From assembly GCA_964486335.1 (NCBI GenBank), contig CAZAMB010000011.1, positions 1 through 64,000 on the forward strand: a stretch of DNA of 64,000 bases, read 5' to 3'. The position numbers were made by a program, and so were the translations under genes. The DNA is from CAZAMB01 sp964486335. GTDB taxonomy: Bacteria > Planctomycetota > Phycisphaerae > UBA1845. Below, piece after piece: positions 55,840 to 64,000 of this stretch. The notes below the pieces were generated by a model. The model saw nothing but the letters and a program-made list of their open reading frames with translations. It was not told where the DNA came from and made no database searches. How positions within the stretch are numbered: position 1 is the first letter of the stretch; the number at the start of each line of letters is the position of its first letter.

Positions 55840-58422
55840 ATGCTGATTTCGCTCAACTGGATTCGTGATTACCTCGAATTGCCCGGTGACCTCGATCCCG
55901 TCGCGCTGGCCGAGAAGTTCACGCGCACGACGGCCGAGGTGGACGGCGTGCACCGCATTGAAGTCGCGGCAAGGGGTCTGATCTGTGCGGCGGTCAAGGG
56001 GCTCGCGACGCTGGCGGAGACGAAGGGCCTTCGGCTGGTCACCCTCGACATCGGCGGCGGCAAGACCGTCGAAACGGTGTCGGCCGCACCAATGCTCAAC
56101 GCAGGCGATCAGGTCGTTTATGCCCCGCCCGGCGCGTCGTTGAAATCGCTCGGTGAGATCGGCACAACAACAGTTGCCGGCAAACTGAGTACGGGGACGA
56201 TTTTGGCCGCCGATTCCGTCGGCATCGACGCCGGCGGGCAGGAAGCGGTTTTTCTTTCGCACGAATTCAAGCCGGGCGACGCGCTGCCGTCCGAATTGTT
56301 CGACGACTGGATCATCGAGATTGACAACAAGTCGCTGACCAATCGCCCAGACCTATGGGGTCACTACGGCATCGCCCGCGAAATCGCGGCGATTGCGAGC
56401 CGCGGACTAGAGTCCGCGCGGATTCCCGGAATCTCGAACAATCGACCCTCCGCGCGAGCTGAAGCTCGCGGCTCGCTTAAGGCACTACCTGTCGTTGACG
56501 TAAGCGAACTGTCATCGAAGTCGAGTCCCGACATTCCCATTACCATCGCCGATGCGGTCGCCTGCCCGCGATACTCCGCGTTGGTCGTCGAGGGCGTTCC
56601 GACGCAGCCCGCGCCGCTTTGGATGCAGCTTCGTCTCGGGCACATCGGCCAGCGCCCCATCAGCGGGCTCGTCGATCTGACCAACTATGTGATGATGGAC
56701 CTCGGCCAGCCGATGCACGCCTTCGACGCCGCCAAAGTGCGACGCGTCGAGGTCGATTGGGCGGCCGACGGTGAACGATTCAAAACGCTCGACGGCGTCG
56801 AACGAACGCTGACCAAGACCGACCTGATGATCAAATCCGGCGGCAAATCCGTCGCGCTCGCGGGGGTGATGGGAGGACTCGATACGGAGGTCACTTCAAG
56901 CACAAACGCGCTATTGCTCGAGTCGGCCAACTTCAGCGGGGCGGTTGTCCGCCGCACGGCCAAGCGCCTCAACCTCCGCACCGAGGCCAGCGCCCGCTTT
57001 GAGAAATCGCTCGATCCGGCCAACACCGTGCTCGGCATTCAACGGTTCATTCAGCTCGCGCGGGCGATGTATCCGGACATGCGGGTCACGAGCCGACTCT
57101 CGGACTGCCATCCGAAGCCGGCCTCGCCGGTACTCGTCGCGGTGCAGCCCAATCACGTCATGCGAACCGTCGGACGGGCTGTCTCGATGGAACAGGTCCG
57201 CGACGTGCTGCATCCACTGGGCTTCGAGGTGTCCGGGGGCGGGGCGGGCTGGACGATCGCCGTGCCGTCGCATCGCGCGACCGGCGATATTGCCATTGAA
57301 GCCGACGTGATCGAGGAGATTGCCCGCTGCCTCGGGTACGATTCGATCACACCGAACCTTCCACAGGTGACCGTGCGGACCTTCCCGCTCAACGCTCTGC
57401 ACGAACTCGAACAGCGTTCGATCGAGTACTTCACCACGGTTCACGCATTCAACGAAATCCACGGCTACCTTTGGTACGATTCGGCGTGGCTCGATCGAAT
57501 CGGCTGCGATCCCGGTTCGTGCGTCGAGCTTCGCAATCCGGCGGGAGATGGGCTTCATCGGCTGCGGCGATCGCTCATGCCCGGCCTGCTCGCGGCGGTC
57601 GCACTTAACCGATTCCATTTTGATTCGCTCGCACTACTGGAACTTGGAAGCGTATTTGAGGTCAGATCCGGAGAATCGTCCGACCGCGAATCGAGACATC
57701 TCGCCCTGGCGATCGCGCAGCGCGGCAAGAACATCGAAGTCGAACTCAATTCGCGCCTGCGATCCACGATCGAGGGCTGGGCGTGGAGTCGCTTTGGCCG
57801 ACCGGTTCGATTTGCCGAGCCGCGGGCTTTGGCTTCGGTCGCCTGTGGCACCGGTTTTCAACCGGTGCAAACCACAAGTCAGGATCACCGCTCAGTCCGC
57901 GCGAATGCAAGCCGTCCTCTTTTACAAGGGGGACCACACGGAATCTGGATGCACGAACATCGCACCGCCGATATCGTGATCAACGGTGCACCCGTCGGTT
58001 GCATCAGTGTCATCGACGTGGCACTACGGCGAGCAATGGACGAGCATCTGGCGGCCTGGGGGATCGCATGGGCGGAGATCAGGCTGAGCGGATTGGAAGA
58101 GATGGCTCGCGTGGTCGAGAAACCCGGCACGATTCCGCCCTTTCCGATTGTCGAACTGGATTTTTCGATTCTCGTTCCGAAGGCCTTGCGATACGCGACC
58201 GTCACCTCCCAACTCGCTTCGTTCTCGCATCCAATGCTTCGGACGATACGGTTTGTCACCAGCTACGAGGGCACGTCGATGCCGACCGATCGCCGCAGCC
58301 TGACTTTCCGTTGCGCGTTGGCCGATGAGACGCGCACGCTGACGGAGACCGACGCCTCGGAGTTTCGAGCCGCGTTCGAGCGCCACCTGGCTCAATTCGG
58401 ATTGGAAACACGGAAGGGTTAG
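55840..58422 (+). CDS. pheT: Phenylalanyl-tRNA synthetase beta subunit
   Basis: 860 aa from the ATG at 55840 (a TTG three codons upstream is possible). N-terminal SLNWIRDYLEL, the B3/4 editing region (LIIEIDNKSLTNRPDLWGHYGIAREIAA), B5 domain, catalytic-like core and C-terminal anticodon-binding FDX domain. Longer than usual (about 790-810 aa). The excess matches two repeat-derived in-frame inserts, at about residues 186-213 and 668-705. Separated from pheS by the RAYT unit. Confidence 0.95.
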   Translation: MLISLNWIRDYLELPGDLDPVALAEKFTRTTAEVDGVHRIEVAARGLICAAVKGLATLAETKGLRLVTLDIGGGKTVETVSAAPMLNAGDQVVYAPPGASLKSLGEIGTTTVAGKLSTGTILAADSVGIDAGGQEAVFLSHEFKPGDALPSELFDDWIIEIDNKSLTNRPDLWGHYGIAREIAAIASRGLESARIPGISNNRPSARAEARGSLKALPVVDVSELSSKSSPDIPITIADAVACPRYSALVVEGVPTQPAPLWMQLRLGHIGQRPISGLVDLTNYVMMDLGQPMHAFDAAKVRRVEVDWAADGERFKTLDGVERTLTKTDLMIKSGGKSVALAGVMGGLDTEVTSSTNALLLESANFSGAVVRRTAKRLNLRTEASARFEKSLDPANTVLGIQRFIQLARAMYPDMRVTSRLSDCHPKPASPVLVAVQPNHVMRTVGRAVSMEQVRDVLHPLGFEVSGGGAGWTIAVPSHRATGDIAIEADVIEEIARCLGYDSITPNLPQVTVRTFPLNALHELEQRSIEYFTTVHAFNEIHGYLWYDSAWLDRIGCDPGSCVELRNPAGDGLHRLRRSLMPGLLAAVALNRFHFDSLALLELGSVFEVRSGESSDRESRHLALAIAQRGKNIEVELNSRLRSTIEGWAWSRFGRPVRFAEPRALASVACGTGFQPVQTTSQDHRSVRANASRPLLQGGPHGIWMHEHRTADIVINGAPVGCISVIDVALRRAMDEHLAAWGIAWAEIRLSGLEEMARVVEKPGTIPPFPIVELDFSILVPKALRYATVTSQLASFSHPMLRTIRFVTSYEGTSMPTDRRSLTFRCALADETRTLTETDASEFRAAFERHLAQFGLETRKG
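56395..56476. repeat. Inverted pair of REP palindromes inside pheT
   Basis: Two 8-bp perfect hairpins, CGCGGACT-ag-AGTCCGCG (56401-56418) and CGCGAGCT-ga-AGCTCGCG (56453-56470), face each other with GCGAGC/GCTCGC outer ends, like a BIME. They stay in frame, encoding a PheT insert without obvious structure. Related to the repeats at 28646-28735. Confidence 0.75.
57848..57868. repeat. 9-bp palindrome repeat inside pheT (CACCGGTT type)
   Basis: GCACCGGTT-ttc-AACCGGTGC, a perfect hairpin flanked by GCCTGTG and CAAACCACAAG. Its translation GTGFQPV is the familiar product of a dispersed repeat that interrupts many planctomycete-type ORFs. In frame with pheT. Confidence 0.7.
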
Positions 58423-58455
58423 CGCGCCGTGGAATTCGTCGCGATAAGTCCGCGG

Positions 58456-59475
58456 CTACTTCGGCGACGATTCGGCTGACGAATTACTGGGAGCATCGAC
58501 GAGGCGGACGTTGCGCATGACCAGCGGTCGCGTGGGCCGGCCGCGATCGTCAACCGGTGTGGCCATCAGCCGGTCGAGCGTCTGAAGCGAGGCCTCGCCG
58601 ACGAGTTGTCCGAAGATGGTATACCGGCCGTCCCAATCCTTCTGTCGCGTGTTGCAAATGAAGAACTGGCAGCTTGCGGAATCGGGGTCGTCGTCGAGCA
58701 GGGCCATCGAGAGGCTGCCCTTCTGGTGCGGGCGATTGTTGAACTCGGCCGGAACGCGCTTGCCGTCGAGCCGAATGCCGGTGCCGTCGCCGCGCGGACA
58801 GCCGCCTTGCACGAGGTAGCCGGGTTCGAGCCGATGGAACGACTTGCCGCTGTAAAAGCCGGATTTCACGAGATCAACGAAGTTTTCGACGTTGTCGGGA
58901 GCGTCGTCGTAGAACAACTCGATCGACATCGGACCGTCGTCGGTTTCGATCTCGACCTGTTTACGCGGCGCGACGGTGAGTACGACGGTCGCACTGGCGA
59001 CCGCGCCCCCGTACGGTTTCCAGGAAAGCCGGAATTGACCGGCGCTGCGAAGAGCGGGGAAATACTCGCGAAGGTCGATGGTCGTCCCGGCCAGCCCTCG
59101 TGGCGCAAGCAAAAGAATGGGTGCCTCCTTGGGGGCGTGGTATCCGACGGGCTGATCCCACGGTCGACCGGCCTCGGTGGTCACGGTGACGCCTTGTCCG
59201 TTCGAACCGCCGCTGAAAACATGGCTCAGGGGAACGCCGGTTTCTGCGGACGGAATGGCGGGATCGGCGCCGGGGACGGTCAGCGTGACGGATTCAGCCG
59301 TTTTGTTCTCGACAACGAACTGCACCCAGATCGGATGATTCATCGGCACGTGTCGGGAGACGAGCTTGAGATGGGCTTCCACGCCGGGCAAGGGCGAAGG
59401 CGATTGCGCGAACGCGGCGATGGGAATCCAACTGGCCGCCAGCGCAAACGTCGAACCGAAACGCCGAATCACCAT
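58456..59475 (-). CDS. Exported cyclophilin-type peptidyl-prolyl isomerase
   Basis: 339 aa. Signal peptide (FALAASWIPIAAFA). An N-terminal Ig-like domain of about 140 residues is followed by a cyclophilin domain at about 172-328: DNVENFVDLVKSGFYSGKSFHRLEPGYLVQGG (quoted in part), PAEFNNRPHQKGSLSMAL, SCQFFICN, YTIFGQLVG. The catalytic Arg (FHRLEP), the Phe (QFFI) and Gln are retained. Periplasmic protein folding. Confidence 0.9.
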   Translation of the reverse strand: MVIRRFGSTFALAASWIPIAAFAQSPSPLPGVEAHLKLVSRHVPMNHPIWVQFVVENKTAESVTLTVPGADPAIPSAETGVPLSHVFSGGSNGQGVTVTTEAGRPWDQPVGYHAPKEAPILLLAPRGLAGTTIDLREYFPALRSAGQFRLSWKPYGGAVASATVVLTVAPRKQVEIETDDGPMSIELFYDDAPDNVENFVDLVKSGFYSGKSFHRLEPGYLVQGGCPRGDGTGIRLDGKRVPAEFNNRPHQKGSLSMALLDDDPDSASCQFFICNTRQKDWDGRYTIFGQLVGEASLQTLDRLMATPVDDRGRPTRPLVMRNVRLVDAPSNSSAESSPK

Positions 59476-59722
59476 CAGGCCTCAACCGGAACAAGGAATA
59501 TCGGACGCCATCGCACAACCGAGCTTATTCTCGCCGGAGGCGACAGTTTGTCCAGCGCTTCCGTCGATTCAAACGAGCCGTCTCGCGGCCCGCTTCCACG
59601 CGCCCGAATTGTTGTACCCGATCCCGAATAGAATGGTTGCGACGCTTCTGCCGGTTCGGATGACCGATGGCGTGGGCGGGTCGGTCATGGCGTGCGGAGC
59701 GGCGGCGCGTAAAGTGTTGGGG

Positions 59723-60802
59723 ATGAACGAATCTCGCAAGAAACGATTGACGGACTACGCAAGTTGCGCGGGCTGAGCCGGCAAGCTCCCCATGGGAGCC
59801 CTGGCGCAGGTTCTGCGCGGATTGCCGAAGTCGACGGATTCGAATCTGCTGGTGGGCAGCGACCACTTTGACGACGCCGGCGTGTACCGCATCGACGAGC
59901 GGACCGCGGTGGTCACGACGGTGGACTTCTTTCCGCCGTTGGTGGACGACGCCTATCAGTTTGGACGGATCGCGGCGGCGAACAGCCTATCCGACATCTA
60001 CGCGATGGGCGGTCGGCCGATCTGCGCGCTGAACATTGTCGGATTCCCGGACAAGGAGCTGCCCGTAGAAGTGCTTGGCGACATCCTTCGCGGTGGGGCC
60101 GAAAGGGTGATCGCGGCCGGGGCGGTGGTTGCGGGTGGGCACAGCGTGCGCGACGCCGAAGTGAAATTCGGACTCTCGGTGACCGGGCTTGTTCATCCCG
60201 ATCGGATTCTGACGAACGGGGGAGCGCGGGTCGGCGACGTGCTTGTCCTAACCAAGCCGCTGGGCAGCGGGACGCTGACGACGGCGGCCAAGCAGGGGAA
60301 GATTTCGGACGCCGATCTGGCCGAAGCGATTGACGTGATGATCGAACTGAACGCCGGAGCGTGCGACGCAGCGAGAGAGGTTGGAATCAACGTGGACGAT
60401 GGCGTTCATGCGGCGACGGATATCACCGGGTTCGGGCTGATTGGACACGCGCATGAGATGGCCGAGGCGAGCGCGGTCACGATTCAACTCGACCCGGAGG
60501 CGGTTCCGGTGATGGGGCGCGTCATGGAGCTGGCGAGCGCCGGGGTCGTGACACGGGCGGCCAAATCGAACCTCGAGCACGTCGGGGAGCGACTGGAGAA
60601 TCGCGGCGCGGATGAAACGCTGATCATGGTGTTGGCGGATGCGCAGACCTCCGGCGGATTGCTGTTGGCGGTGGCGCCGGGGCGCGCGGAAAGCCTCGTT
60701 GAGTTGTTGAAGAAACGATTGACACGAGCGGCGGCCGTGGTGGGCGTCGTGCGGCCTCGGTCAAGCCGATCTATGGTGGTGGCGACGGGAATCGGCGCGT
60801 AA
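59723..60802 (+). CDS. selD: Selenophosphate synthetase (selenide, water dikinase), itself a selenoprotein
   Basis: 359 aa if the TGA at 59774-59776 (codon 18) is read as selenocysteine. Starting at the later ATG 59792 would drop the catalytic N-terminus. Frame: MNESRKKRLTDYASCAG-U-AGKL, matching the LTxYSxxxGC(U)xxK site of SelD with the catalytic Cys replaced by Sec. Then LVGSDHFDDAGVYRI, TTVDFFPPLVDDAYQFGRIAAANSLSDIYAMGG, GGHSVRDAEVKFGLSVTG and TDITGFGLIGHAHEMAE. It makes selenophosphate from selenide and ATP for Sec-tRNA synthesis. Weak ribosome-binding site (GTTGGGG just before ATG). Confidence 0.93.
59785..59799 (+). promoter_or_regulatory. Candidate SECIS hairpin of selD
   Basis: GCTCCC-cat-GGGAGC, a perfect 6-bp stem with a minimal loop (59785-59799). 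Its first loop-proximal G (59794) lies 18 nt after the TGA, within the 16-37 nt window of bacterial SECIS elements. SelB would bind it to direct Sec insertion. Confidence 0.6.
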
Positions 60803-60914
60803 GGTGAAACAGGTGCGTTGGGCCGCGATGAGTCGCCGGACCTGGTCAACGCCTGGCAAAGAAGGGCACATGGCAAGACCGTTGAGTGTCTGGCCGGCGA
60901 ACAGGAGAAATGCG

Positions 60915-61562
60915 ATGCGAGGGACTGGGGCGATCGTGGGGTGCTTCGTGGTGTTCATTCTCGCGGGTTCAATCATCAAGGGCGAAGACGCGGCGGAAAC
61001 AAAGCCGCGGCAATGGGACTTCGACAAGGAGAAGGCGGGGGAGATCGCGGCGGGTTTTTCAACGGAAGGCGGCGACTGGAAGGTCGTTGCGGACGACACC
61101 GCCCCTAGCAAGGGGCAAGTGCTCGCCCAGGTTGCGAGCAGCGAGAACGCCGCGTTTAACCTCGTGTTGATCAAAGACGCCAAGGCCAAACACCTGGATT
61201 TGAGCGTGAAGTTCAGATCGGTCGAAGGGAAGACGGATCAGGGCGGCGGCCTAGTGTGGCGGGCGAGAGACGCGAAGAATTATTATCTGTGTCGGTACAA
61301 TCCGCTGGAGGAGAACATTCGCCTATACAAAGTCGTTGACGGGCAGCGGACCGTGATCGAATCGTTGGACGTTGCCTCCACGCCGGGTTGGCATTCGTTG
61401 CGCGTGACCATGCGGGACGATCGGATCACGTATTTTTTTGACGACGAGGCGAGGGGATACATCGTCAATGATTTTTTCATGGAATCCGGGATGATCGGCC
61501 TTTGGACCAAAGCAGACGCTCGCACGCGGTTTGATGATCTTGCGTTCATTCCATTCTCCTGA
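60915..61562 (+). CDS. Exported concanavalin-like (DUF1080-type) domain protein
   Basis: 215 aa from the ATG at 60915 (AGGAG eight bases upstream; the open frame upstream overlaps the end of selD). Signal peptide (IVGCFVVFILAGSIIKG). Beta-jellyroll pattern with HLDLSVKFRSVEGKTDQGGGLVWRARDAKNYYLCRYNP (in part) and IGLWTKADARTRFDDLAF, typical of LamG/DUF1080 glycan-binding or keto-disaccharide-hydrolase-like domains. No catalytic residues identified. Confidence 0.75.
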   Translation: MRGTGAIVGCFVVFILAGSIIKGEDAAETKPRQWDFDKEKAGEIAAGFSTEGGDWKVVADDTAPSKGQVLAQVASSENAAFNLVLIKDAKAKHLDLSVKFRSVEGKTDQGGGLVWRARDAKNYYLCRYNPLEENIRLYKVVDGQRTVIESLDVASTPGWHSLRVTMRDDRITYFFDDEARGYIVNDFFMESGMIGLWTKADARTRFDDLAFIPFS

Positions 61563-61824
61563 TCGCCGCGGCTGAAAACATTACTAACGAGAACTTCCTC
61601 GGTTCCGAGAGTCCACATTGCGAATCGTCCCCAACGGTCTGTCTCGGGGCGAATCGAAAGGTGCGAACTCTCGATCGATCAGTGGCAAACAAGGCGACAT
61701 CGCGCCTTACTTGTGTTGTTGATTTCGGGTCTTGGCCGGGTACGATTCTCGCCAACGGCGGCAGGATTGCCCGGCCGCCATCACGGGGTGAATTCCGGCT
61801 TACATTGCGTTGGAGGGGTCGTTC

Positions 61825-64000
61825 ATGACGGTTCGATGCGGCATGCGGGTGGCGGTGTATTTGGCCTTGGCTGCGGTGCTCGTATCGACCATCCAAGGCG
61901 GCTGCACACCGCCGTCGCCAACCGGCGGCGGAAGCGGGGGCGGAGGCGGTAACAACGGCGGCGGCGGGGTAGACAACGGTGGGGGTGGAGGCGTACCCGT
62001 CGACATTCCGGATTTCGTGGACAGCGGCGGTCCGCCGTTCGAGGGAGCCGATGCTGTTCCGGCGCAGTTTTACGAGCGGGTTTACGGACAAGAAGCAAAA
62101 GTCGAGTTGCCCTCGGGCGTCAGCCTATCTTTGAGGGATCTCCGCCTGATCAGCCCCGCCGGCGACGCGGAAGTCAGCTCGGATGGTTCGGCGACGCCGG
62201 TACTTCCCGGATTTGAAGTGTTTCTCACCCAAGTCGTGGACAGCTCCGATCGCATCGTTCTCTACGGTTATGCGCAGGCCGCCGGCGCGACCCCGCTGCC
62301 GATCAACGCCCGCTCGACGGCCGTTGTTTTGCTTTATTTCGCGCTGGGATCATGGACGCTTCCCGACAAGAATGCGCGCTTGGATGTCATTCGAGACCTG
62401 AATTATTCCTACAATGAAACCGTTGACGAACTGACGGCCGTCATCGAAAACGTGATGCGCGACAATGCCCGCGCTATCCAGGACGGAGACGAGCGCATCC
62501 TCAGCGCGGTGACTACGGCCAAAACTCAAATACTTGCGACCGCGGCGGGGGCGACCGCCAAATCCAGCGCGGCCCTCGAAAAATCAGGCCCCAACCTCCA
62601 GGCGATTGGTTCCGGCGCCGTGGGCTTTATCAGCACCGACCCGGATCGTACGGTCGCTCAGAGCGGCATCTTTCTGCGTACATCATTTAATTCGGCGGCC
62701 ATCACCCCGTTGAACCGGTTTCGACGCCGGGCGAAATTGTACGCCTACCTCACCTCGACCGAATCGGCGGCCGGAGAGATCACGACCAATGATCCCATCG
62801 AATATTGGGCGGGCCCGGTGGATATTCTGCGTTCCGGCGCGGACGGAGGCGAAGACGGGTTTATCGCGCAGGTGAGCGGAGACAGCACGTTTTGGAACCC
62901 GACTTTTTCGCCACCGATCTTTTTGGTTGACGAAGAGGTCGTGTTACCCGGCGATGAGCCGCTGGTTCCCGACGAAAACGACACGGCGATCCAACATTTT
63001 GATGTCGTGGTGCTCGGACCGGCCCTCGATCGTCCCGACTTTCCGCCGCTGTTGGAGGAATCGCGGTATGGTGAACAGGTCATCGAATTTCTCAACGTGA
63101 TCGACGAACTCACCTGGAGGACCTTTCTCCTTGATTTTTTCGTGCCCGTGATTGACGAGGTAGGCATCGGCGCCCTCACCCTCGGATCGGATGTTACGGA
63201 TGATGCAACGGTCGCCGCGCTGAGGGAACTGGTGGAGCCCGTTATTACTGGACAAGGCATTTCCATCAAGACTACCGAAGGGTATAGCGCCGCGCTGGAT
63301 TTACTTCTGACTACATTCCAGACCGACACTGCCTTTCGTAACGCGTATCTTTCCATCATGAAACGAAAACTGGGCACCGCCAACGCCGCCCTGAGTTACG
63401 ACGGTGTCGGAAAGAACGCACTCCGGACGCTGCTTTCCATGCTCGGTGGGGTGATCATCGAAGAGGGAACGAAACAGACGGACCTGGGAACGTTGCATTC
63501 GCACCTGCAACAATCGCAGGAGGCGGACTTGTGGCGGGCGACGGTCAGCCGCGTCGAGATTTATCCCAAGAAGCCGGAGGTGACCAAGCAGTACACTCGG
63601 ATCCGACTGGCCGCGAAAGTCGCGGTCGCTGGGGACCGATTGCTTTGTTACGAATGGAGTTCACCCAGCAGCTTTGGATACCTCTCCGAAACTCAAGGCG
63701 CGAGTGTCAGCTCGAGTTTCCTGACCGACGAAGCAGCGATTAACTACACGGCTACACCCACGCAGATTAACGACAACAACCTCGATACGGTTTCGGTTAC
63801 GGTCTACGACATGACCGACGCGGACGGTGCCACTTCCGATTGCGCCGCCAACGCGGGACTGGGCGTGTCTCTAGGGACCTCCACGGTGAAGGTTTACGGA
63901 AATGATCAAACCACTTCCTGCGAGGGTTTCGACATCTCCCTCTATAACGGCGGGCCGCTTTCACTAGTGGTCTCGCCGGGCCGTGTCCTTCCGGGCGATG
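61825..64000 (+). CDS. Large Gly-linker lipoprotein, 3' end beyond window
   Basis: Open frame of 725 codons from the ATG at 61825 (GGAGG seven bases upstream) to the window end without a stop. The signal peptide ends in a lipobox (TIQGGC), followed by a Pro/Gly/Asn-rich linker (TPPSPTGGGSGGGGG). The rest is a soluble domain of unknown fold; the part near the end (YTRIRLAAKVAVAGDRLLCY) is Ig/PKD-like. Third-position GC and codon use match the neighbours. Surface-anchored lipoprotein; family not recognised. Confidence 0.85.
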   Translation, partial: MTVRCGMRVAVYLALAAVLVSTIQGGCTPPSPTGGGSGGGGGNNGGGGVDNGGGGGVPVDIPDFVDSGGPPFEGADAVPAQFYERVYGQEAKVELPSGVSLSLRDLRLISPAGDAEVSSDGSATPVLPGFEVFLTQVVDSSDRIVLYGYAQAAGATPLPINARSTAVVLLYFALGSWTLPDKNARLDVIRDLNYSYNETVDELTAVIENVMRDNARAIQDGDERILSAVTTAKTQILATAAGATAKSSAALEKSGPNLQAIGSGAVGFISTDPDRTVAQSGIFLRTSFNSAAITPLNRFRRRAKLYAYLTSTESAAGEITTNDPIEYWAGPVDILRSGADGGEDGFIAQVSGDSTFWNPTFSPPIFLVDEEVVLPGDEPLVPDENDTAIQHFDVVVLGPALDRPDFPPLLEESRYGEQVIEFLNVIDELTWRTFLLDFFVPVIDEVGIGALTLGSDVTDDATVAALRELVEPVITGQGISIKTTEGYSAALDLLLTTFQTDTAFRNAYLSIMKRKLGTANAALSYDGVGKNALRTLLSMLGGVIIEEGTKQTDLGTLHSHLQQSQEADLWRATVSRVEIYPKKPEVTKQYTRIRLAAKVAVAGDRLLCYEWSSPSSFGYLSETQGASVSSSFLTDEAAINYTATPTQINDNNLDTVSVTVYDMTDADGATSDCAANAGLGVSLGTSTVKVYGNDQTTSCEGFDISLYNGGPLSLVVSPGRVLPGD

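Noticed and set aside
62745..63383. 212-codon minus-strand ORF near the window end
   Set aside because: Ser-rich shadow of the large lipoprotein frame on the plus strand.

Overview
The window looks like a chromosomal stretch of a Planctomycetota-like bacterium. This is inferred from several things: high GC, a C-terminal IPTVSEWGLIVM sorting-type tail, secreted thrombospondin-type-3/Cys-rich proteins, paired bactofilins, the dispersed hairpin repeats common in that phylum, and a 16S gene of planctomycete type. No phage, plasmid or CRISPR locus was seen. The genes are mostly single genes or short operons.

Layout. 1-1.4 kb: 5' part of a 16S rRNA gene on the minus strand with a promoter and a boxB/boxA-like leader. 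1.6-8 kb: a membrane glycosyltransferase, a minus-strand hslU-ymdB-tyrS operon, and a plus-strand pair made of a peroxiredoxin-like gene interrupted by an in-frame TGA and a CoA-binding protein. 8-13.8 kb: a heavy-metal RND efflux operon with two unusual Cys-rich exported proteins. 14-24.4 kb: TPR proteins, an ABC-ATPase/acetyltransferase fusion, RecJ, a CheY-like regulator, a TPR metallopeptidase, a PilZ protein and a SMUG1-type uracil-DNA glycosylase. 24.6-32 kb: a large secreted calcium-binding-repeat protein, an AsmA-like protein, two bactofilins and a secreted serine hydrolase. 32.5-36.8 kb: a methyltransferase/ATP-grasp fusion, a carbamoyltransferase and a DUF5989 microprotein. 36.8-44.3 kb: homogentisate dioxygenase, ornithine aminotransferase, a Fis-like regulator, fructose bisphosphatase, a B12-binding protein and an ArsR/SRPBCC pair with a visible operator. 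44.4-50.6 kb: an M20 peptidase, a GlmU-like protein, a candidate structured ncRNA, an octaheme HAO-family cytochrome, an acyltransferase and a small HTH protein. 50.7-64 kb: a DUF2723 membrane protein, a sorting-tail protein, pheS-RAYT-pheT, a cyclophilin, selD, a secreted lectin-like protein and a large lipoprotein running off the end.

Two themes stand out. First, selenium: a peroxiredoxin-like gene has TGA where the family has its active-site Cys, and selD has TGA at its own active-site position. Each TGA is followed closely by a SECIS-like hairpin, so the organism very probably inserts selenocysteine and SelD is itself a selenoprotein. Second, a REP/RAYT system: a REP-associated tyrosine transposase bounded by near-identical 22-bp inverted arms starting GTAG sits between pheS and pheT. 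Palindromic REP-type repeats occur inside pheT in frame and in several intergenic spaces.

All functional calls come from reading the sequence and from family knowledge. No database search was run.
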